DNA from: Bacteroidota bacterium
Lineage (GTDB): Bacteria > Bacteroidota > Bacteroidia > Flavobacteriales > Weeksellaceae
Assembly: GCA_023420435.1 (NCBI GenBank)
Contig: JAEZWE010000084.1
Span: 1-38,022 of the forward strand
Direction: 5' to 3'
DNA: 38,022 nt
The position numbers and the translations under genes were made by a program. Shown in pieces: positions 8,226-15,475 of this stretch. Numbering within the stretch: the stretch's first letter is position 1; each line of letters begins with the position of its first letter. Under the pieces are notes generated by a model. It saw nothing but the letters and a program-made list of their open reading frames with translations. It did not search any database and was not told the DNA's origin.

Positions 8226-8618
8226 ATGAAAAATTTACTTAAAATCTTAGGATTAGTGTTGATCTCGTTTTCACTTTTAACATTTACTTCTTGTAGTAAA
8301 GACGATGATCCTGCAGACAACGATTTCTTCGTTGGAACGTACAATGGTTCCGTTGGTTATACCGATGGTGGTTCAAACAACATTAGCGATGCCAATGGAA
8401 AAGTGACCGTTACCAAAATTGCAAGCGGAACAAAATACAATTTCAGCTTCTCTAACGGTATTCCTGATTTGAACGGAATTGAATTCGAAAAAACAGGAGA
8501 CAATTCCATGATTAATATTGGATCTGGTGCTAATGCTATTATTACCATTGATAATAATGATCTTGATATCTTTTATACCGATAACGGAAAAGTTTGGACA
8601 GCAAACTGTACAAGATAA
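8226..8618 (+). CDS. small lipoprotein of unknown function
   Basis: 130 residues. The signal peptide ends in the lipobox LTFTSC followed by SKDDDPADND, the Ser-Lys-Asp-rich start typical of surface lipoproteins of flavobacteria. The mature part (about 105 residues) begins with a strand FFVGTYNGSVGYTDG and alternates short beta strands with Gly/Asn turns, ending in VWTANCTR with a lone second Cys. The FxGTYxG opening resembles small lipocalin-like lipoproteins, but I cannot assign a family. It stands alone: it diverges from mfd and is closed by a strong terminator at 8642-8677. Confidence 0.75.
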   Translation: MKNLLKILGLVLISFSLLTFTSCSKDDDPADNDFFVGTYNGSVGYTDGGSNNISDANGKVTVTKIASGTKYNFSFSNGIPDLNGIEFEKTGDNSMINIGSGANAIITIDNNDLDIFYTDNGKVWTANCTR

Positions 8619-8641
8619 TTGCTGAATTTTTTCAGAAAAAC

Positions 8642-8677
8642 AGAACTGTAACTTTTAATAGTTGCAGTTCTTTTTTT
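8642..8677 (+). terminator. rho-independent terminator after the small lipoprotein
   Basis: A 12-bp stem, AGAACTGTAACT (8642-8653) with AGTTGCAGTTCT (8660-8671), one G-T pair, six-base loop, then seven T. The T run runs directly into the -7 box of the next gene. Confidence 0.85.
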
Positions 8678-8678
8678 A

Positions 8679-8686
8679 TACTTTTG
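8679..8686 (+). promoter_or_regulatory. -7 promoter box of the GH3 gene, four bases from ATG
   Basis: TACTTTTG followed by TTTT and the ATG at 8691. The expected transcription start falls at the start codon, so the mRNA is probably leaderless. Confidence 0.6.
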
Positions 8687-8690
8687 TTTT

Positions 8691-10190
8691 ATGCTAAAAT
8701 TCCTTAAGAAAAAAGCCGCTTTGCTTTGGGCAAAAAAACATGTAAAAGATACTGAAAATTTTAAAAAAAACTCAGTTGCATTGCAGGAAAAACTACTTCT
8801 TGATTTAGTAAAATCTGCAGAAAAAACACTTTTCGGTTTGCATCATGGTTTTTCAGAAATAAAATCGGTAAAAGATTTTCAGGAAAAAGTGAAAATTTCA
8901 GATTACGAAGATTTAAAACCCTACATTGAAAAAATAAAACATGGGGACCGAAATATTCTTTGGGAAGGAAATCCGGAATATTTTGCAAAGACTTCGGGAA
9001 CAACCAGCGGCACAAAGTACATCCCCATTTCAAAAGAAGGAATGCCTTTTCAAATTGCAGGAGCACAATCTGCTTTATTTCATTACATCGCTCAAAAAGG
9101 AAATGCCGATTTTGTAAACGGAAAAATGATTTTTTTGCAGGGAAGTCCGGAATTGGAAGAAGTAAATGGTGTGAAAACAGGTCGTCTTTCCGGAATTGTT
9201 GCTCATCATATCCCAAATTATCTTCAAAAAAACAGACTTCCAAGCTTGGAAACCAACATGATGGAAGATTGGGAAGCCAAAGTGGATGAAATTGTAAAAG
9301 AAACCGAAAAAGAAAACATGACTTTAATTTCCGGAATTCCACCGTGGTTAATCATGTATTTCGAGAAATTAATCGCCAGAAATGGCAAAAAAATAAAAGA
9401 ACTTTTCCCAAATCTTCAACTTATTGTAACAGGTGGTGTAAACTACGAACCGTATCGCGAAAAAATGAAAGAACTTCTAGGTGGAAAAGTAGATATCGTC
9501 CAAACATTTCCGGCAAGTGAAGGGTTTTTTGCATTTCAAGATGATTTTAACAAAGAAGGCTTGCTTTTGCAAACCAATCATGGAATTTTTTATGAATTCG
9601 TTCCACTAGAATTGTACGGAAAACCTGAAGCTCCAAGATTAACGCTAAAAGAAGTCGAACTTCACAAAGATTATGCTTTAATTTTAACCACCAATTCAGG
9701 ACTTTGGGCTTATTCTATTGGAGATGTAGTTAGATTTATTTCCAAAAATCCTTACAGAATTTTGGTTTCCGGAAGAACCAAGCATTACACTTCTGCTTTT
9801 GGAGAACATGTTATTGCTTTTGAAGTGGAAGAAGCGATGAAAGAAACGGTTGAAAATTTTCCTGCACAAATTACAGAATTTCATTTAGCTCCCAATGTAA
9901 ATCCTGAAGAAGGATTGCCTTTCCACGAATGGTTTATTGAATTTGAAAAAGAACCGGAAAATTTGGAGGAATTCAGAAAAAAACTGGACGAGGAAATGCG
10001 AAAAAGAAACAGTTATTATGATGATTTAATTACTGGTAACATTTTGCGACCGCTGATCATTTCAAAACTTCAAAAAAATGCGTTTCAGGAATTTGCAAAA
10101 TCTGAGGGAAAATTGGGTGGTCAAAATAAAATTCCAAGATTGGCTAATGACAGAAAAATTGCAGATTTTTTGGAAAAACTTAAAATATAA
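8691..10190 (+). CDS. GH3-family acyl-adenylating enzyme
   Basis: 499 residues, a full-length member of the GH3 family (named after plant auxin-responsive GH3 proteins). Plant members adenylate a carboxylic acid with ATP and join it to an amino acid; bacterial members lack a proven substrate. Visible ANL-type motifs: the ATP loop TSGTTSGTKYIP (about 101-112), LIVTGGVNYEPY, the adenine/ATP segment FPASEGFFAFQDD, GLWAYSIGDVVRF with the conserved Asp, and the hinge RTKHYTSAFGEHV leading to the small C-terminal domain. No signal peptide, so cytoplasmic. It has its own apparently leaderless promoter and no metabolic neighbour that names the substrate. Family assignment is firm, reaction is open. 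Confidence 0.92.
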   Translation: MLKFLKKKAALLWAKKHVKDTENFKKNSVALQEKLLLDLVKSAEKTLFGLHHGFSEIKSVKDFQEKVKISDYEDLKPYIEKIKHGDRNILWEGNPEYFAKTSGTTSGTKYIPISKEGMPFQIAGAQSALFHYIAQKGNADFVNGKMIFLQGSPELEEVNGVKTGRLSGIVAHHIPNYLQKNRLPSLETNMMEDWEAKVDEIVKETEKENMTLISGIPPWLIMYFEKLIARNGKKIKELFPNLQLIVTGGVNYEPYREKMKELLGGKVDIVQTFPASEGFFAFQDDFNKEGLLLQTNHGIFYEFVPLELYGKPEAPRLTLKEVELHKDYALILTTNSGLWAYSIGDVVRFISKNPYRILVSGRTKHYTSAFGEHVIAFEVEEAMKETVENFPAQITEFHLAPNVNPEEGLPFHEWFIEFEKEPENLEEFRKKLDEEMRKRNSYYDDLITGNILRPLIISKLQKNAFQEFAKSEGKLGGQNKIPRLANDRKIADFLEKLKI

Positions 10191-10222
10191 TACGATAAAC
10201 CATGATGATAAAAAATTTTTTA

Positions 10223-10230
10223 TAATTTTG
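10223..10230 (+). promoter_or_regulatory. -7 promoter box of the lipoprotein at 10247
   Basis: TAATTTTG, 16 bases before the ATG at 10247; matches TAnnTTTG. Confidence 0.45.
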
Positions 10231-10246
10231 AGAAAATTAAAATTAA

Positions 10247-10615
10247 ATGAAAATTTCTCTATCTGTTAAGTCTGCTCTTTTAGCATTGGTATTTATTGTA
10301 TCTTCATGTGCTACCACAAAATATTCAGATGATACTTCGATGAATAATTATTCCAACCTTAGAACAGGAAGACCTTATTCTTTGAAACTGAAAGACAGCA
10401 ACAAACGTCAGAAATTATATTTTTCCCATGCTACCAGTGAAGAAATTGTTGGTTTTGCAGGAAAAAAAGATTCTACGATTATCTCGGTTTCCAAATCGAA
10501 TGTAAAAGAAGCTAAAGATTTAAGAAAATCGGGTTTAACCACTGCAGCAATTGGTATTGGAGCAGCAGGAGCAGCCGCAATAATTTTGAGTTCTACAAGA
10601 GCAACCTCCAATTAA
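10247..10615 (+). CDS. small lipoprotein with Gly/Ala-rich tail
   Basis: 122 residues. Signal peptide with lipobox VSSC (Cys about residue 21) followed by ATTKYSDD. The middle carries a short beta segment (YSLKLKDSNKRQKLYFS, EEIVGFAGKKDSTIISV) that resembles a small carrier or stabilising domain, and the C-terminus has a hydrophobic Gly/Ala stretch (TAAIGIGAAGAAAIIL) that could insert in a membrane. No family recognised. It is tail to tail with the SMR transporter gene, and the two stop codons overlap by four bases (10612-10615), leaving no room for a terminator between them. Confidence 0.72.
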   Translation: MKISLSVKSALLALVFIVSSCATTKYSDDTSMNNYSNLRTGRPYSLKLKDSNKRQKLYFSHATSEEIVGFAGKKDSTIISVSKSNVKEAKDLRKSGLTTAAIGIGAAGAAAIILSSTRATSN

Positions 10616-10947
10616 TGGCTTACAAATTTTAATCCGACAATTGAAGCTACTAAAGTTGTGGCGAAGAAAATTCGCCAAAAAGTGGCGGGTTCATTAAAAA
10701 AGAAAATCCCCATCAATACGCTTCCAACAGCGCCAATTCCTGTCCAAACTGCGTAAGCAGTTCCTATAGGAATCGCCTGGTTTCCAGAAATTGATTTGTA
10801 CATCAAAAACATTGAAATAAAAAGGCAAATGCCAAAACCAAACCACCAGAGAAGGTTTTCTTTTCCGGTGGTTTGTTGCGCTTTACCCAAACAAAATGCA
10901 AATCCGGTTTCAAAAAAGCCCGCAATAATTAGTATGATCCAGTTCAT
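10612..10947 (-). CDS. small multidrug resistance (SMR) transporter, Gdx/SugE-like
   Basis: 111 residues with four hydrophobic segments, the size of SMR proteins, which work as antiparallel dimers in the inner membrane and exchange cations for protons. The essential membrane Glu is present (AGFFETGFA, Glu13). The segment GTAYAVWTGIGAVG (about 74-87) and the start MNWIILIIAG match the SugE/Gdx branch, whose known members export guanidinium, better than the EmrE branch. No partner SMR subunit lies next to it, so it should be a homodimer. Its ATG is four bases after a -7 box, and its promoter region is shared with the divergent MFS gene. No guanidine riboswitch is possible in a leaderless transcript. 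Confidence 0.88.
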   Translation of the reverse strand: MNWIILIIAGFFETGFAFCLGKAQQTTGKENLLWWFGFGICLFISMFLMYKSISGNQAIPIGTAYAVWTGIGAVGSVLMGIFFFNEPATFWRIFFATTLVASIVGLKFVSH

Positions 10948-10951
10948 TTTT

Positions 10952-10959
10952 CAAAGATA
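10952..10959 (-). promoter_or_regulatory. -7 promoter box of the SMR gene, four bases from ATG
   Basis: TATCTTTG on the minus strand, then AAAA and the ATG at 10947. Predicted leaderless transcript. Confidence 0.6.
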
Positions 10960-10980
10960 TTTTAAAAATCTTATTTTCTA

Positions 10981-10988
10981 TAAATTTG
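10981..10988 (+). promoter_or_regulatory. -7 promoter box of the MFS gene, four bases from ATG
   Basis: TAAATTTG, then CCAC and the ATG at 10993. It lies back to back with the SMR promoter, the two boxes being 21 bases apart. Confidence 0.6.
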
Positions 10989-10992
10989 CCAC

Positions 10993-12231
10993 ATGATTTC
11001 CTTAGAACCTATTAAAACTCTGAAAATTTCAGAATTTCGAAATTTGATGACCGGACGTTTTTTTCTGGTGCTTTCTTTTAGAATGTTGGCGACTTTATTA
11101 GGTTGGTGGATTTATGAATTAACCAAAGATCCTTTTGCTATTGGTTTAATAGGACTTTCTGAAGTGGTACCTGCGCTAAGTTCTGCGCAGTATGCAGGAC
11201 ACGTTATTGATAATTCTGAGAAAAAAAAATTGCTTTTAATTTGCATTTACGCTTATGTGGTTTTGATTGGTTTTTTATGCTTTATTGCGTATGAAGGGCA
11301 AATTGAACATCTTTTTTCATCAAAAACCACCACTTACTTTATCTACGGAACTATTATTTTTACCGGAATTTGCCGGGCTTTTATTGGGCCTATCATTCCA
11401 TCGATGATTCCAAAAATTGTAGGAAGAGAAAGGCTTGCCAATGCTATTACGATAAATCAGGCTACTTTTCTCACTGCTTCGGTTGCAGGTCATGCTTTAG
11501 GTGGATTTTTCATTCATTGGTTTGATATTTTCGGAACCTTGTTAATTGTTGTTGGGTTAATGATGTTTTCATCCATTTTTTTCTGGTTCATTAAAAAACA
11601 TCACTCTGAAAATAAAGGTTTGGAACTGAAAGTAATGCAAAGCATGAAAGAAGGTATTGATTATATTTTTAAAACCAGAGAAATTCTTGGCGCACTGCTT
11701 TTGGATATGTTTGCAGTACTTTTTGGTGGTGCTGTAGCGATGATTCCTGTTTTTGCAAGTGATATTTTAAAAGTGGGTTCGCAAGGTTTTGGTTTACTAA
11801 ATGCCGCTTCTGATATTGGATCGATGCTGATTATTATTGTGCTTTCATTCGTACCTTTACGGAAAAATCAAGGAAAAATTCTGTTGGTTGCAGTAGCTGG
11901 TTTTGGAATTTGCATCATTGGTTTTGGACTTTCCAAACTGTATTGGCTTTCTTTTATTTTCTTAGTTCTCAGTGGAATTTTAGACGGAATTTCAGTAGTT
12001 ATAAGAGGAACTATTGTTCAATTGAAAACTCCAGAAAATATTCGTGGAAGAGTTTTGAGCGTAAATTCTATTTTCATTATGTCCAGTAATGAATTGGGCC
12101 AATTTGAAAGCGGCGTTGCGGCAAAATTATTAGGCGTTGTAAGATCTGTCGTTTTTGGAGGTTCTATGACTTTACTGATTGCTTTAACGGTAGCCAAGAA
12201 ATTTCCGCGCTTGCGAAACATGCATTATTAA
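10993..12231 (+). CDS. MFS transporter (EntS/MFS_3-like)
   Basis: 412 residues, about 12 hydrophobic segments, normal for the major facilitator superfamily. The opening ISEFRNLMTGRFFLVLSFRM, the early YAGHVIDN loop (in place of the usual G-x-LADR loop) and the later VVIRGTIVQLKTPENIRGRV segment are typical of the MFS_3 group that includes the enterobactin exporter EntS and DHA3-type drug exporters. It acts in the inner membrane and is probably a proton-coupled exporter; the substrate cannot be read from the sequence. It diverges from the SMR exporter gene with a joint 45-base promoter region, so both exporters may be controlled together. Confidence 0.9.
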   Translation: MISLEPIKTLKISEFRNLMTGRFFLVLSFRMLATLLGWWIYELTKDPFAIGLIGLSEVVPALSSAQYAGHVIDNSEKKKLLLICIYAYVVLIGFLCFIAYEGQIEHLFSSKTTTYFIYGTIIFTGICRAFIGPIIPSMIPKIVGRERLANAITINQATFLTASVAGHALGGFFIHWFDIFGTLLIVVGLMMFSSIFFWFIKKHHSENKGLELKVMQSMKEGIDYIFKTREILGALLLDMFAVLFGGAVAMIPVFASDILKVGSQGFGLLNAASDIGSMLIIIVLSFVPLRKNQGKILLVAVAGFGICIIGFGLSKLYWLSFIFLVLSGILDGISVVIRGTIVQLKTPENIRGRVLSVNSIFIMSSNELGQFESGVAAKLLGVVRSVVFGGSMTLLIALTVAKKFPRLRNMHY

Positions 12232-12292
12232 AAAAAGTGCAACTTTTCTGTTAGGTTTGCATCTTAAAAGCAAATAACCTTAAAATTTTTAG

Positions 12293-12320
12293 TTGAGTTT
12301 TTTATTAATCGTTACATTTG
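12293..12320 (+). promoter_or_regulatory. complete -33/-7 promoter for the 12339-15316 operon
   Basis: TTG (12293-12295), 17 bases, TACATTTG (12313-12320). This fits both halves of the Bacteroidota sigma-A-type promoter and is the best full promoter in the window. The ATG at 12339 follows 18 bases later. Confidence 0.7.
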
Positions 12321-12338
12321 TTTACTATTTATCTTATT

Positions 12339-12962
12339 ATGAAAAAACTTTTTTTTACGCTCTGCGTTCTGTTCTTAGGCTTTTATACTTTTGCACAAAG
12401 TGCATTAGAGAAGAGTTTAACCCCGTTAATTACCGAGTTTAATAATGCAAAAAACCGGGAAGATTTCAAACTGGTAAAAGAAAAATTCCAATCCCAAATT
12501 TCTGAAAATTCGGATTGGCATTATGCTTATTATGCTGCTTTAGCTAATTTGAAAGAAGCGGAAACGCTTAGAAGAGATAAAAAACTCTCGGAAATTGATG
12601 TTTTAACGGATAATGCTTTAATCTCGTTAAATTCACTTTCAAAATTAGAATCTTCAAATTCTGAAATCAGAGCTTTAAGGGCTTATCTTCATGTTTTAAG
12701 ATTGTCGGTAAATCCCACAGAAAGATTTTCAACAGAAGGTAAAAAAGCGAGTGAACTTTTATATTTAGCTCAAAATATTGATCAAAAAAATCCGAGATTT
12801 GATTTGATTCGTGCCCAATTAGAATATTTCAATAACGGAAAAAGTGTAAAATCTCTTTTCCAGGGAGCCCTTTCAAAATTAAAATCAACTTCTCCAAAAT
12901 CTAAAATTGATCCAAATTGGGGATTGAATGATGCGGAATATTATGTTTCAATTTTAAAATAA
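12339..12962 (+). CDS. secreted helical (TPR-like) protein of unknown function
   Basis: 207 residues from the ATG at 12339; the longer frame from 12318 starts inside the -7 box and is rejected. Signal peptide MKKLFFTLCVLFLGFYTFAQ with Ala-Gln cleavage context and no lipobox, so soluble periplasmic or secreted. The mature protein is highly helical and reads like degenerate tetratricopeptide repeats: DWHYAYYAALANLKEAETLRR, ALISLNSLSKLESSNSEIRALRAYLH, YLAQNIDQKNPRFDLIRAQLEYF, and a closing GLNDAEYYVSILK. It precedes the T9SS cargo gene by 26 bases with no terminator between, so they are likely one operon and it may assist that protein, which is inference. Confidence 0.75.
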   Translation: MKKLFFTLCVLFLGFYTFAQSALEKSLTPLITEFNNAKNREDFKLVKEKFQSQISENSDWHYAYYAALANLKEAETLRRDKKLSEIDVLTDNALISLNSLSKLESSNSEIRALRAYLHVLRLSVNPTERFSTEGKKASELLYLAQNIDQKNPRFDLIRAQLEYFNNGKSVKSLFQGALSKLKSTSPKSKIDPNWGLNDAEYYVSILK

Positions 12963-12988
12963 CTATTAACCAAAATAATTTAAACAGT

Positions 12989-15316
12989 ATGAAAAAATTT
13001 CTATTTATACTTTCGATATTCATTGCCAATTTTGGTTTTTCACAATCCGATTGTATTTCTGCCTTACCTGTTTGTGGTAACTCCAATATTTCTTATAATC
13101 CTCAAAATGCAGGAAATATTGCAGAACAAACCAGTGCAAGTTGCTTAGCATTAGAACATTATTCAGTTTGGTACACGTTTTCAATAGCTACCAGTGGTAC
13201 CTTAGAATTTACCATTGCTCCTGATGTTAATTCAGACGACTACGATTTTGCATTGTATGGACCCAACATCAACTGTGCAACCCATGATTTTGGAAATGCA
13301 ATCCGTTGTAACTTTTCTGGTGCTGATGGACCAACAGGGATTGGAACGCCACCTGCAGGAGCCAGTGCAGGAGCTTGGGATACCGCTTTGAATGTTACGG
13401 CAGGACAAGTATATTACCTTTTGATTGATAACTATGTTCCACAAAATGGATTGAACGGTTTTAATTTATCTTGGGGTGGAACTGCAGCATTAACTTCTCC
13501 TTTTAATACAACCATTCAGCCCAATCCTTTTATAGCACCGGGCGTTAATCAAAGTGGTCAAATTTTGATTTGTACTGATCCTCAAATGTTTGATTTTTCT
13601 ACTTTGTCCTCAGGAATTTTAAATGGAAATGCTAATTTCAGTATCAGTTATTACATGAATAGTAATAATGCTTTAACTGGAACAAGCCCTATTACTACCC
13701 CAATAAATGTAAATACTACCAATATTTACTATTATGCCATTTCATATACCGATCCTACAAATCCTAACAATCCTGCAAACGTTTGTAAGGAATACGGGGA
13801 AATAACTTTTCAGTCCGGAGCTATTGTCGTAAATGATCAAACTGTAATGGGCTGTAATAACAATAATACCGGAATTGGCGTTTTCGATATTACAACAGCA
13901 ACACCCAATGTTTATAATGATCCAACAGCGGTAGTTCAATATTATCCAACAGTAGCAGATGCTAATGCTGGAACTAATGAAATAACTACAAACCTTACCA
14001 ACTATGTAACTACACCAAAACAAATTTTTGCAAAAGTTACTACCACCCAAGGTTGTACCAATATTGCCACTATCACTTTAAGTTTACTTCCTTTATTACC
14101 TGTTAACGATGTTACAATTAACGCATGTAATAATAATAATTTTGGTATTGGTAGTTTTAATTTAACTCTAGCGAATGTTTATCCAACAGATCCAGCTGCG
14201 CCAAAGAAATATTTCCCGACAGTGAATGATTTATTGAACAACACCAACGAAATTACAAACCCTACCATTTACTCAAGTGCGGAAGGACAGGTTTATGTTG
14301 AGGTTACAGGGGCGCAAGGTTGTAAAAATTACGCAGCCATTAATTTAGCATTCTATCCGGTTGTTGTTACCCAAAATGCAACCATTTCCTCCTGTTTTAT
14401 TGAAGGAAATCCAAATACTGCGGAATTTGATTTGGGTAGTGCGGTAGTTTCTACACAGTTTGGAACTACAAATACTTATTACCCGTCTCTTCAGGATGCC
14501 ATTAACCAAAACAATCAAATTCAGAATCCTAATGGGTATGTTTCAACTTCAACATCAATTTATGTTAGAGTTACGGACTCCAATTTATGTTGGGGAACTG
14601 CTAAAATTAATTTGGAGGTAATTCCACCTGTTTATTCTACTGTTTTGAAAGATAAAATAATCTGTATTGAAGATACCACTACTTTAGATGCAGGTTCTGG
14701 TTTTGAATCTTATTTATGGAGTACAGGAGCAACAACCCAATCTATTACAAACGTTTCTGTTGGGGAATATTGGGTAATTTTAACCACTGAAGGTTGTCCA
14801 ACTTTACAAAAAGTGAAAGTAATAAAGTCGCCTTCTCCAGTTATTACCAATATTGAAATTACTAATAACAGTGCTACTGTTGCGGTAAGTGGTGGAACAC
14901 AGCCTTATCAATATTCATTGGATGGAACAACCTGGCAAGATTCTAATATTTTTAATGAATTACCTCGTGGACAAAACTTTGTTTATGTAAAAGACAGTTA
15001 TGATTGTGATCCAATTATGGTAGAAATTACCGTTCCAAATTTGGTAAATGCAATTACACCTAACAGTGACGGCGTTAATGATTATGTAGATTATACTGCT
15101 TTAAGCTATAAAAAAGATCTTATTCTTAACGTATATGACCGATATGGAAATAAAATGTTCCAAGCTGATAAATCAAACGGTTACAAATGGGATGGAAGAT
15201 CTAGCGGCAAAAAAGTGACAACAGGAACTTATTGGTACAGTATTACCTGGGTAGAACCAAACACCAACGTACCTGTAAAATACACCGGTTGGGTTTTGGT
15301 GAAAAACAGAGAATAA
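12989..15316 (+). CDS. T9SS type B cargo protein with three tandem repeats
   Basis: 775 residues. Signal peptide (MKKFLFILSIFIANFGFSQ), then a Cys-containing beta domain (about 20-170: CISALPVCGN, WYTFSIATSGTLEFTI, DYDFALYGPNINC) common in flavobacterial surface proteins. Three tandem repeats of about 88 residues follow at about 281-370, 372-458 and 460-546, each with VxxxT/AxxxC, a YYP/YFP-T/S-xxDA/L core, and a QGC or similar Cys near the end. After a SGFESYLWSTGATTQSI module comes the C-terminal gliding-motility-associated domain (about 690-775: ITPNSDGVNDYVDY, VYDRYGNKMF, GYKWDGR, TGTYWYSI), which directs export by the type IX secretion system as a type B signal. It is thus probably a large surface adhesin-like protein. 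A strong terminator follows. Confidence 0.92.
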   Translation: MKKFLFILSIFIANFGFSQSDCISALPVCGNSNISYNPQNAGNIAEQTSASCLALEHYSVWYTFSIATSGTLEFTIAPDVNSDDYDFALYGPNINCATHDFGNAIRCNFSGADGPTGIGTPPAGASAGAWDTALNVTAGQVYYLLIDNYVPQNGLNGFNLSWGGTAALTSPFNTTIQPNPFIAPGVNQSGQILICTDPQMFDFSTLSSGILNGNANFSISYYMNSNNALTGTSPITTPINVNTTNIYYYAISYTDPTNPNNPANVCKEYGEITFQSGAIVVNDQTVMGCNNNNTGIGVFDITTATPNVYNDPTAVVQYYPTVADANAGTNEITTNLTNYVTTPKQIFAKVTTTQGCTNIATITLSLLPLLPVNDVTINACNNNNFGIGSFNLTLANVYPTDPAAPKKYFPTVNDLLNNTNEITNPTIYSSAEGQVYVEVTGAQGCKNYAAINLAFYPVVVTQNATISSCFIEGNPNTAEFDLGSAVVSTQFGTTNTYYPSLQDAINQNNQIQNPNGYVSTSTSIYVRVTDSNLCWGTAKINLEVIPPVYSTVLKDKIICIEDTTTLDAGSGFESYLWSTGATTQSITNVSVGEYWVILTTEGCPTLQKVKVIKSPSPVITNIEITNNSATVAVSGGTQPYQYSLDGTTWQDSNIFNELPRGQNFVYVKDSYDCDPIMVEITVPNLVNAITPNSDGVNDYVDYTALSYKKDLILNVYDRYGNKMFQADKSNGYKWDGRSSGKKVTTGTYWYSITWVEPNTNVPVKYTGWVLVKNRE

Positions 15317-15335
15317 TAATTTTAAAATATTTAAT

Positions 15336-15374
15336 AATAAAAAATCACTCCTGAGAATGGAGTGATTTTTTATT
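15336..15374 (+). terminator. strong terminator after the T9SS cargo gene
   Basis: A perfect 16-bp stem, left arm 15336-15351 ending TCACTCC and right arm 15359-15374 starting GGAGTGA, with a seven-base loop and a T-rich right arm. It could end transcription from either side. Confidence 0.9.
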
Positions 15375-15463
15375 AACACAATATCCATCTAATTTTCAGA
15401 ATTTTATAAAGTTTTGCTTAATTATTGTTAGTTAAAATATTAGAAGAAAAAATCCAAAAAACC

Positions 15464-15471
15464 TATATTTG
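15464..15471 (+). promoter_or_regulatory. -7 promoter box of dnaB, four bases from ATG
   Basis: TATATTTG, then TCCC and the ATG at 15476. Predicted leaderless transcript; it also argues against the upstream in-frame TTG at 15425 as the start. Confidence 0.6.
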
Positions 15472-15475
15472 TCCC

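Noticed and set aside
8761..9342. 193-codon minus-strand open frame opposite the GH3 gene
   Set aside because: Its product is rich in Phe, Leu and Cys with no domain, and the plus strand carries all GH3 motifs over the same bases; it is an antisense shadow.
13829..14630. Repeats at DNA level as a possible CRISPR or minisatellite
   Set aside because: The repetition is at protein level (about 88 residues per unit, diverged codons) inside a coding frame; no identical DNA repeats with spacers.
15425..15475. TTG start that would lengthen DnaB by 17 residues
   Set aside because: It lies upstream of the TATATTTG promoter box, and the added residues are unlike DnaB N-termini; the ATG at 15476 fits better.
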